A stretch of 64,000 bases of DNA. It comes from Plectrocnemia conspersa (lineage: Eukaryota > Arthropoda > Insecta > Trichoptera > Polycentropodidae). The translations under genes were made by a program, and so were the position numbers. Below are positions 54,371 to 64,000 of this stretch, in pieces. The stretch lies in the NCBI GenBank assembly GCA_009617715.1, contig VTFK01000026.1, forward strand, positions 744,001 through 808,000. The letters are read 5' to 3'. Numbering within the stretch: the first letter of the stretch is position 1; every line of letters begins with the position of its first letter. The notes beneath the pieces were generated by a model. The model ran no database searches. It was not told where the DNA came from and was given only the letters and a program-made list of their open reading frames with translations.

Positions 54371-55330
54371 CAGAGAAGCTTTCATATAAAAGCTCTGTAC
54401 GTCAACTGTGTTTGACGCGTCTTTATTCGCGTGACGTAGGTCATGGAATGATGTATTACTCGTGGCGCTTTAATCGATTCAACTTATAAAAATTTAAAAT
54501 ATTAATAAATATGTATTGTAGAACATTTTAAATAATTTTTCATAAATCAAGATTATATGTATTTTAAAAGTGTATCATCATTAAAAATTTATAAAGTTAT
54601 TAATTTAATACATATATAGTGTGATTGCGGTAGTATACACGGTATAATATTTCACGTGTCTCACGTTATAGACGCGAATCGCCAAAGTTTGACGTTAACT
54701 AGTTGAAAACTTTCAAATTGCTGTATATGGTATAATGTTTAGAGAATCTCGTTACTTTTATTAGTTTACAGAAATTGAACAGTTTATTATGCCTTTTATT
54801 ACAATAATCGCCGACCGCTACAAGTCGTAAAAGCTACAAAATTATACAGCGCAATGTTTGACGCATCGACAAAGTTTAAAATTAAAATTTTAAAACATAT
54901 ATGTGGGTACTCGTACGTACAAGTTCTGTTTAGATTTATAGAGGTAGCGTTTATGTACACGGCAGCGAAATCCCGCTGTGTTATTTAATTCGGTGTATTT
55001 TACAAATTTGTACAATCGCATGCCCCGAAAGATGGGCGGCCCTCGGCTATGAATAGGAAAAGGGGCGCAGTCCTAAGCCGGTTACACGGTCCAAAATAGC
55101 GGATAAGCCTTGCAAATGGTCTCCCATGGGTTTCGGAGCCGGTCCTCCTTCCGCTCGCTGGATCTGGACTATATTTTTCCGCAAATGGGCTGAGCGTTCT
55201 TTGCTCGGGTGAAGGTCGCTCCAAATTCGAGATTGGCAAACGCCAAAACGAGCACGGTCTGATACTATCGGGAAGAGTTTTCTTAAAACGATCTATTTTT
55301 CATTTTTCTACCAAGAATTACGTAGAAAAA
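54371..55330. promoter_or_regulatory. GC-richer islands
   Basis: Blocks at about 54380-54480, 54625-54730 and 54950-55290 carry CpG and 'tgacg' words ('tttgacgcgtc', 'gtgacgtagg', 'gtttgacgttaac'). A 79-codon minus frame (55000-55239) is unrecognised. Possible regulatory elements of the nearby candidate promoter. Confidence 0.27.
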
Positions 55331-55760
55331 TATGAGCAGTCGGGTATAAACTTTGGCGCCGTAAAATATAACTTTTCACGAGAATTTTTATATATTTATT
55401 TCCAAATATTTAGAAATATTTAAAAAAACATTTTAATTATTGAATAATTTTTAAATTAAATATATAAAAAAAACTAAATTTTAATTTTACTAAAATCTCT
55501 CTTTCTTAATTGTAAATTATTTTAAAATAACATTAAGAATATTCTTAGAAAATATTTTATAATAATATATATATATATATTCATTAAATTATTCTACAAT
55601 TCATTGGAATAATCTAAAACGATTATTTATATATCAAAAAAATTTTTTTTAAATAAATTAAAAATAATCAAGTATTTCTTTTGAATAATATTTTTTTTAT
55701 AAGTAATATAAAAACTTATTATTCAAGATTGAAAAATTAATCATTTTAATTATAATATCA
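55331..55760. other. AT-rich non-coding stretch
   Basis: Includes a short (TA)n run at 55565-55581. Nothing else recognised. Confidence 0.5.
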
Positions 55761-55761
55761 G

Positions 55762-55800
55762 GTTGTTCTATAAGTCCGCGTTTTTTTACATAATTTGCAA
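55762..55800 (+). mobile_element. Mariner-like terminal repeat remnant
   Basis: 'caggttgttctataagtccg' followed by a T run resembles the terminal inverted repeats of irritans-type mariners. No transposase and no opposite end were found within the next kilobases, so this is at most a decayed end. Confidence 0.35.
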
Positions 55801-57660
55801 AAATGTATATATTGTAAATTACAAAATAGCCCTTTAAGCGATATCGCCGTACATGTACGGTAGTCGATCTTTCACTGTTTTGAGGTATCCCAGATAGTTA
55901 TATATTTACATATATAACTGAGATATAATAAATAAAAAATAATATATATAAATCATGTTAATACTTTTTTATTTAATATATCAGTTTTCAAATAATATTC
56001 ATATATCATTTACATTATAAAGAAAATTTTTTTTATTTTAATTTACTTTATAATGAAAATGATTTTATAAAAAAAATATTAATCAAAACAAAAGTACAAA
56101 AAAATAACCATAACAAAAAATATGTTACATTAATTTTATGAAAAAAATATTAAGGGCCCCTGAATAGATATAAAAAAATCCACAAAAGCTAAAAAATCAT
56201 AAAAAATATGTAAGATAAATTAACGAAATTCAATAATAGAAAAGCGTTAAAATTATATATGAAAACAGTATGTTTTCATATATAATTTTAACTTAAATTA
56301 TAAATGCAATATACAATTATAATAAATAAATTTCAACAAAAATAATAATGCAAAAATACGTTAAATGACCAATTCCTAGATGTATGTATTATAACTCACC
56401 ACTCGAAGGGTTATTAATAGTCTTATCAATGATGATACTCTTTGGTAATTGGTTATTTTTTGTTTAGATATTTTCAACCCTGAATGAACAATATTAGTAT
56501 TGATAAAATAATCACACTTAATCTATATTACGCTTTATAAGTTTCAAATTTTGCATAATGTTACAATAGCAGTTTAAAATATCTGCAATGTAATGGACAG
56601 GGATGACATTAAATTTAGAAAATGTCAAATGTAACTCAAAACATTTCATTCCGAGAATTTTGACATTGAAAAATAATGTAAAGACGGGTGGTTCTTTGGG
56701 GCTGGTAGTGAGAATATTAGGGATGCCCGATATTAATGCTATGGGAACTAGAACAAAAGCTCAACGTGTCGCCTACGTTCGTTTAGACATCTAAATAAAA
56801 ATAGGAAAGGCGTAAATTCGCGCAGCGTATCTTAATATGTCAATCATTAGTAATTCCATAATATAAAGATTTATTTTTGTGTAGTGTTGTTGCTAGAAAT
56901 GAAAATAGATCCTTTATGTTCACACTAGATGGACGCCAATCAACCCTAATTTCAAAAATATATTGTTATGGATTTGGTGAAATATGAATATCATAATTTA
57001 TTAGGAATTATTGGATTATTGGATTATGGTGCTTAGCTTATTCATTTGAAAGCTGCTTTGAGCATACCAACAAGATAGCGCTCGCCCTCATTTGTCGGAG
57101 AAAATGAATTTTCTTGGGAACTTCTTCCTAATCCACCATATTCTTCAGACATTGATTCAAACTTTAGGTCTAAAAAAATATCTATAAAAGAATTTATTGT
57201 TTTCAAAAATGCATTATTTTTCGGATCAGGTATAAAAAATTGATTAACTTGTAAAGAATAATTATAAAATAATTATAGATAATATATAATTTATTGTAAT
57301 TATTACACATTTAATTTATTGACTCGTTTTAAGCCTTATAAAATTAATTGCTGTGTGTTACAGTACCAACAATCATTGTCTTTCTTTTGTAGGCATATTT
57401 TTTTTAATACTAAAAATGGTTTATAATATGAAACTATAATAGTTATAGTAATTATTTGTGTAATTTTGATGCTGCGAAATTTAAATATTATCACTTGGGT
57501 TGAAAATCCATGACTCTACCGATGCACATCTTTAGTTAACCTTTAGATCAGTTTATTATACATATGTATATTGATAATGATGTTTGATATAATTTATTAA
57601 AAAAAATATTATTTGTGTTTTTTTTAAGTTTAAAAAAAACATCTAAAATATTATAAGTAT
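55801..57660. other. AT-rich non-coding stretch
   Basis: Holds the hairpin at 56246-56292. The 63-codon frame 56603-56794 is unrecognised. Nothing else seen. Confidence 0.45.
56246..56292. repeat. Perfect 21-bp inverted repeat (47-nt hairpin)
   Basis: The arm 56246-56266 ('gttaaaattatatatgaaaa' plus c) and its exact complement at 56272-56292 are separated by 5 bases ('agtat'). A perfect 21-bp stem with a 5-nt loop is unlikely to persist by drift. No miRNA family was recognised. Confidence 0.75.
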
Positions 57661-57670
57661 GAATAACAAA

Positions 57671-57820
57671 ATATAATAAATATTTTTTTATAATTAAGTA
57701 TGATTTTATTTATTAATTCAATACAATAAATATTTTATTATAATTGGTATGATTTAAATAATTAATTCAAAACAATAAATATTCTATTAAAATTGAAATG
57801 ATTTTATTAATCAATTGAAA
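57671..57820. repeat. Tandem repeat, three units of about 50 bp
   Basis: Units near 57671-57720, 57721-57770 and 57771-57820 each follow 'acaataaatatt.tatta.a' then 'att...atgattt' then 'attaattcaa', with moderate divergence. AT-rich minisatellite. Confidence 0.65.
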
Positions 57821-58735
57821 GAAAAAAGAATTTTAAAGCAAAAGAAATTTAAAAAAGTGTTGTCCTAAAGTGTAAAATGCCTTAAAGCAAAAATTTTTAC
57901 CATATGTTCAAGCATAAGATTTGCTTCAACTTAAAAAAAATATCTTACTGTTAGTATTATGACCTTTAAAAAATTTTCTGTTTTTTTTTATAAACAAATT
58001 TTATATCATTTATCTATGTACGTCACAAACTGTGGATTTATTTTTGATATATTTCTTTGATATTACTGTTTTAAGAAAAAAGTTTGAACACCCTTTTCAT
58101 AATTTATTCTTTTTACATATATGGTTTTTGTAGCATATATTTAAGAAATTTTGGCAGTAAATTAAACTACAAAGAGATTTTCACACAAAGGTGTAAATTT
58201 AGATAAGTTTTTTTATTGGAACTTATTAATTTGTAGATTTAAGATTTTTATATAATTTGTATCAGAATAATACATCTGATCAAAGAATTCCCAAAAGTGT
58301 TCCCAAATTTAATTATTTTCATAGCTATTTAGTTGCAAGTTATTTATAATATTATTTTATTATTCAACTTTTTAAATATATAAATATTTAACTTTTAAAT
58401 CTAAACGCGTATTTTTAATTTAATTTGAAATAAATGTATGTATTATTAAGTTATACATATATTAATAAAATATATGTTAAATCATTATTTTATAAATTGT
58501 AAAATGTTAAAGAAATACGGATAATTAAGTGCACAGGAACTTTACTTCATAATGTACTTCTGATATAAATCCTAGAATTATGCTTTGGTCAAATCAATAG
58601 TTTATGGTTTAAATTATTACTAATTGCTTATTTGAAAAATATATATTTTTTGTTTTTTAGTGCATTGCAATGTTTAATTGTATGTGTGTTATAATAAAAA
58701 AATTAACACTAACGCTTAGAGTTTAAAAATAAAAG
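57821..58735. other. AT-rich non-coding stretch
   Basis: Nothing recognised. Confidence 0.5.
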
Positions 58736-59275
58736 AAATTTGAAACGTTAGCCAGACCATCAGCGACACAATTGAACCATAGTCGGCTTAGTAAAATGCA
58801 TCGCATGTTACAGTCGAGCTGTGCGGTTCAAAACTCGATTGCCAATTTAAATTTTCGACTCGAGTTCCATCATACTGTATAGATATACATATATAAACAT
58901 AGTGCATTCTAAAAAAAATTTGAGCACTTTAAAAACTTGAGTCCGCGAAGCGTACGGAAGTCTATAATCGATATACAATTTTCGTACGAAATTATACGAA
59001 TCGCACCGAAAATATTTGAACGCGAGTGATGAAATCGCATTCGAGAGCGAAATTAATATTTACCGATGGTATTTTCCCAAAAATTGGATTGCGCCTCGTT
59101 CGATTCATAACGTGTCGACGCGATGAAAATCACTTGAAACTCAACAATGGAAGCACAATCATAAAAAGGTGACCAAATATTAACACTTTGTTGGTGATTA
59201 GCTGTGTTTGATTTGGCAAGCGCGTTTGCGTCCAATGATTGAATTTTTGGTCAGCCGTCTGTGGACTCGAGGTAA
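58736..59275. promoter_or_regulatory. GC-richer island rich in 'tcga' words
   Basis: Balanced composition with many 'tcga', 'cgat' and 'acga' words, similar in flavour to 20160-20760. It ends near 'actcgag|gtaaat', a possible splice donor at 59271. A 60-codon minus frame (59053-59235) is unrecognised. Could be regulatory or an untranslated exon. Confidence 0.27.
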
Positions 59276-59570
59276 ATTAAAACGTGATAATATGCTATAG
59301 AAAATAAAGCGCCTATTACCGATATAATATTTTATCAGCACTAAATATGATATTTATATAAAAAAATAATTGAAATGATTTTTTTCTATACATATCCTTT
59401 AATCATAAATCGTTCCATTAATATTAAATTTTTATTAGTGCTTGAGGAAAATTATATTTTGATTTTAAATACAACTTCAAATAATACGCTAAATATTTAT
59501 AAGCATATACTGGTATTTTTCATATTAGAGGAATTTATTTTTATGCTCATCTGCTAATACATATAATTGC
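59276..59570. other. AT-rich spacer between islands
   Basis: Low-complexity AT-rich sequence. The 60-codon frame 59375-59557 is a compositional artefact. Confidence 0.5.
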
Positions 59571-60200
59571 ATCATGTATACGCGCCCGAGATGAATAGCG
59601 ACGGATATAAATTTTCCACTCCTACTTTTCGTCCATATCATAGGCGCACTTCTTAAAACAGTGTTGGCATGATGCGATCCTACAGCTGGCTAATAGTTAA
59701 TCATCTCGAGTGCATGCTGCAACTTGATGCAAATAGCCTAAGTGCAAGGTGCAAAGCGAACGCGTTTGATTTATGCGCAACGCTCAATTTCCACCTACAC
59801 AAATGAGATGGATCCTCTCTCACCTTTGACGAACTATTCAATTATATCTTCATCTCTCTCACTTTAATACAAATCTGATATTACGATGTATTTAAGCCGA
59901 TTACAATATAAAATGTTCGGATCAGTGAGCTGCATATGAAGAAATGTATCCCCTGCGATACTAAAGTAAAAAAAAAACATAACACTCGCTTACACACCCT
60001 CGCGCTCGCTGTCTCAGTAAATAATAGATTTATACGCAAAATAAATTTGTTAAATAAATTTGGACCCGTAAGTACCGGGGCCTAATATTTTGGGAACGCA
60101 AGCAGAATTTATAGTCAAACAAACTTAATATATAAAAGTGTCAGCGAAGTGATTCATTGCCGCGAAAGTTTTTCATAAAACTCGTACAGAGGTCTTAAAT
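59571..60200. promoter_or_regulatory. GC-richer island
   Basis: Balanced composition with CpG at about 59575-60030, including 'tgcatgctgcaacttgatgc'. It has no frame longer than a few dozen codons. Possible conserved non-coding element. Confidence 0.27.
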
Positions 60201-61325
60201 TACGAAATTACACATATATAATAAAAAAATCACACGACCTGAGTGTTGCGTATGTGTAAAGCGAAAAAAGGTAATACAATAAGGATATGAACACGCGCAT
60301 GTGCTACATATCTACATACATATAATTATATGTAATGAAATGGAATAAAAAAATGTATTACGTCACAATTAAAAATATGTAATATTATTGAAAAAAATAA
60401 TAATCTATTTTTTAATTTTTTATAAAAATTAATAAATGTATAAATTATTGATTGGTAGTTTTTAAATTGAAAATTTTAAATTAAATTAATCTATTATCAT
60501 TTAATTCGACATTTATAAAAAATCTTAAAGAAAATTAAATATATAAATTATTAATGCATTAGTAAAATGATATTGCATTTTAAAATTGCAAAGTTATCAA
60601 ATTGGCACAAAAAATTATACAACACCATCGTCACTCTTAACTACATATTTAAAAAAAAATTGTAAAAGTCCAAATTTTGTTCACACGACTGTTGAAAATT
60701 AATTGTTCATAAATTAACTTTTTTCCTTAAGAAAAAAATACCAGAAACATCTGAAATATAGAATTGTTTCTTGAATGCAATGAATTTAATAATTATATTT
60801 ATGGCAATTTGATAAAGAAAAAAAAATAAAAACTGTTTTCCATGAATTGTTGATGAATTAGTACAAATCAAAAGTTCATTTTTTATCTTCTCAAATAAAT
60901 AAATAAGGGACTCCTTTTTTTATTTTTTATTATATTATTTTCTATTTTAAGTCCAACACTAAAATTATTACTTTTACATTGTACGTTATAAAAAAAGGGA
61001 TGTAAAAAAATTGTTTATTCATTTTAAATTATTTTTATTAAAATAAATGTATTGGTCAATCGACTAATTGAATACCGAAATCCGGGACAATATTGTCTAC
61101 CTGAGATATTCTAACTCATTATTATTTTCATTTAAATTAATTTTACTCATAATGTTATTACAAATGTATCTTCATATATTATAATACATATGTATTATTT
61201 ATAATATACATTATGGAATTATTTATTCTGAATATATATTAAATGTTATATTTTTTTAAAGCAATTAATCAAATTAATATAGTCATAACTTACATTAATT
61301 ATTATTAACATTAATTACGTCACGT
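60201..61325. other. AT-rich non-coding stretch
   Basis: Nothing recognised. Confidence 0.5.
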
Positions 61326-61905
61326 TCACAATTTAAATTTCGACAAATAATGAAATTAATAATGGCAAGCACAACAACGCAATTTTCTCTCATTTTCCAA
61401 CAACGCACACTAATAAAGTTTCTTTTTTATGGGCAGCTCTGAGGCGTACAAACATCGTAATTTACCATTTAATCGAGTGTATGAGAACTTCGGAAATTTA
61501 CATAGTGCATCTAGGCGTTTCCTATGGGAGTTCGACGTCCAAGGGGGTGCGCCCAACCAAACGGCGAGGTCAATATTGACCTCTCCTCATAATAAAATTA
61601 ATGGCCCGACATTACTGGCACGTAACGTTTCCTGTAAATTGGCGATCAAACATCCGTGGTCCAATAATTTATGTACGGCGAATAATTGATGGACCTGTTG
61701 CCCCAGCGCGGCCGAGTACGCACACATACACGTCAATGTATTTTTTTATTTAATAAACGTCCTCGATGATCGATGCCCAGGGCGTCGCTTTTCACCCCGA
61801 AGCCGTAAATACGGCAATGGGCGACAAGTCCATTATTGTTTTTATTTAGCCCCATTTGATTTAGGGGTGGCGGAAAAGCGTAGCGTGTAAATTTCAGATT
61901 TTTTG
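61326..61905. promoter_or_regulatory. GC-richer island with nuclear-receptor-like palindrome
   Basis: Balanced composition with a perfect 18-bp palindrome 'gaggtcaatattgacctc' at 61566-61583, i.e. two AGGTCA half-sites inverted with a 4-bp spacer, and several ATTA/TTAAT homeodomain sites nearby. An 86-codon plus frame (61429-61689) has no recognised domain. Candidate hormone-responsive or developmental enhancer. Confidence 0.35.
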
Positions 61906-63610
61906 CCCTCTCAATATACGCACAATTATGTATGTGAAAAAATGTAGGCTTTCAATAAATATAGTTTTTATACAGAAGCGTAAAAAACTTCTTCACATTT
62001 TTAAAAAATATACAGTTCAAATCAAAAAAAATTTGATAGTATAGATTCAAGGACAATATTTTTTTACTAGGATTTTTTTACACTGGTTTTTCATTTAGGA
62101 TCTGAGCGTCTGGCAAAGTTTATTAGGTCTGATTCGCAGCACAGTTGTGCTTTTGGTGTTTTTAAAATAAGCTTGCTCATTCATAAATAAACCATGTTCA
62201 TGGATAGTTATGTATTAAATTTATTTTATGCGAAAACAAGTTTCTGCTGCTGAAATTTATTATTTGTTTGTTAAAATGATATTATAAAAAGAGAATATGT
62301 AAATGACGTAAATATATAAAAAAAATAGTGAAAGGATTCTATTGTCAGAATATTAGAATGAAAAAAATGTTTTAATACACGTTTAACTATCATTTGACCA
62401 GAAATGATATTAGTTGAAGTTGAACTGTGTTTTCTTTTTATATATTTCTGTTCAATAAATATCTGGTTAAATACTTTTCTATTAGGTTTTTATTTTATTT
62501 AAGAAACACATTTTTTTTTATTTACAACTCTTAATAAAAATAATATTTTACAATATTTTGTTGTTACAAAATAAATATTATGGCATATTTCATTATTTTT
62601 TTAGATTACCTATACTTATATAAATTAATTATTTTCTAGCAACTCACGTAATATAATTCTATTTTAATGATTTATAAAAAAATACTTTAATTATGTTTAA
62701 AATTTAAGAAATATATATTTTATCAATCAATAAAAATAATATTATAGCTGCAATCTACATAATTGTTCAGTTTTTTTTATACAACTTTGTATTTGTATTT
62801 ATGGCAATATTGCTTCGATTTCATTACAAATATTGTGCTCAATTTAATAAAATATTTATGGCTTATTCGTACATTTTTCTTCAACAGCCCAAAGTCTTGT
62901 GTGACTAGGTCAAGAGATCTTAATTGATATGTTAAATCAGCAATACTTAAAATTATTCAATGTTTCTAATTTTTTGAAAATTAAAAAAAATGGACATTTG
63001 AAAAATATATGAAAAATACAGTATGTATTTATTTTAGTATATAAAAATATTTTCACTGATTTTATTAAATAAAATGAGGTTGTTATTTACGCATGTAAAT
63101 TATAGTCTAGTTAATAATTAAAATATTATATAAACGTACACAAAAAACATATCAGTTAATAAGTATTATATTGTTTACTTTTTTAAATTCGTATACAAGA
63201 GAATATTATAATTGTTTTTATTAAATGTTTAATTAACGGTAAATTTATATTTAATGATATTTTACATATACATATATACATGAATCATAGCATATATATT
63301 TATAAAAATATTTACCTATATTTAATTTAGCCGGCAAACCTTGTCAAAGAAAAGTCATTCATAAGCCATTGATTCTCACTCTTTTTTTTTATCCGTAAAA
63401 TGTTTGTTAATCATTATGCCTAGCAACAGTCATAAGTCTTATATAATTAAACATTATTTTTAGAGTATAAATCTGAAATCTTTGTCCTATTTTGTACTAC
63501 CTGCTTTGAATATGAAGCAGTTATAAATCGTTTAAAAATATTTGTAAAAAATTATTTTTCAACATAAAAAAAACAATAGTGACATTTTTTACACTTGTAA
63601 ATACATATTA
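61906..63610. other. AT-rich non-coding stretch
   Basis: No gene or repeat recognised. Confidence 0.5.
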
Positions 63611-63617
63611 CAACCAG

Positions 63618-63780
63618 CACGATAGTCTAGTGGTAATAAGGTCACAAATACCCGAAATATCTTGATTAAAATCCCATATAAACATTAATGTTTTTAAATT
63701 TATATCGTGTCTGATAGATTAAAATTAGTGAATTTTAATATCGGTTTTATTGAAATTAACTAATACAATTTAGATTCTCA
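63618..63780 (+). mobile_element. tRNA-derived SINE copy, diverged
   Basis: The head 'cacgatagtctagtggtaat' matches 'gacgatagacaagtggtat' of the SINE at 52036-52233 (minus strand). The A box lies at 63626-63637 and a decayed B box at about 63663-63675. The body 'taatgtttttaaatttatat' and 'cgtgtctg' parallels the other copy's 'tagtgttttcaaatgtctac' and 'catgtctg'. The tail is not recognisable, so the copy is truncated or old. It is not a functional tRNA gene: the B box is degenerate and no cloverleaf closes. Confidence 0.5.
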
Positions 63781-64000
63781 TATATTTTTATAAATTTACG
63801 AATAAATATAGTAATTTAATAATATTGAAATAAATCGAGCTAGGTCGTGCATAGTATATGTTAATTTTAATCTGTTATAATAGTTAAGCTACAAATTTAC
63901 CGACATTGATTTTAGACTGATATTTCACTTAATAGTTACTACTTGTGTTTATTCTGTTAAAACGCATTATCTTAACGACTGACATGTTGCAATAAAAGAT
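63781..64000. other. AT-rich non-coding window end
   Basis: Nothing recognised up to the window edge. Confidence 0.5.

Noticed and set aside
63621..63680. Possible functional tRNA gene
   Set aside because: The A box is tRNA-like, but the B box is degraded and no acceptor or anticodon stem can be closed. The sequence matches the SINE at 52 kb.

Overview
The window looks like an AT-rich (roughly 70-75% A+T), gene-poor stretch of an insect nuclear genome. The evidence is eukaryotic: R1-clade and L2/CR1-like non-LTR retrotransposons, piggyBac and hAT DNA transposons, an LTR retrotransposon, tRNA-derived SINE fragments and long (TA)n microsatellites, with no bacterial-style operons. The transposon mix and base composition would suit a hymenopteran such as a wasp or ant, but the sequence alone does not fix the order. 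I found no complete, intact host protein-coding gene. The longest reading frames are translated (TA)n repeats or broken transposon genes.

Layout: 1-3134 holds a diverged dispersed repeat, then a 5'-truncated, frameshifted R1-clade retrotransposon (minus strand, 767-2783) lying inside a (TA)n microsatellite. 3135-7129 is AT-rich with one GC-richer island and a diverged tandem duplication. 7130-8623 is a non-coding LTR retrotransposon on the minus strand with both LTRs, a 4-bp target-site duplication (TSD), a polypurine tract and a primer-binding-like sequence that is also duplicated inside both LTRs. 11790-13170 is a 1.38-kb imperfect palindrome (foldback element). 15.3-18.9 kb has short hairpins, a SINE tail and a second copy of the repeat seen at the window start. 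20.16-20.88 kb is a GC-richer block ending in a possible first coding exon. 24218-24921 is a hAT deletion derivative with a perfect 8-bp TSD. 25105-28308 is a dead piggyBac split by a minus-strand L2-like retrotransposon. 28.3-64 kb is mostly AT-rich sequence punctuated every few kilobases by 300-900 bp GC-richer, CpG-containing islands, plus a hAT MITE, SINE copies, a mariner-like end, small tandem repeats and several hairpins. The strongest candidate host promoter/first exon is the CpG-rich block at 53210-53897, which ends at a good splice donor.

Interpretation: the regular islands of balanced composition in an otherwise AT-rich desert suggest the regulatory surroundings or a giant intron of a developmental gene lying mostly outside the window. 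This is inference from composition only; conservation and transcript data would be needed. I did not find a convincing new multi-gene system. The most unusual items are the R1 element in (TA)n, the LTR element whose LTRs captured their own primer site, the 1.38-kb foldback, and a few near-perfect hairpins.
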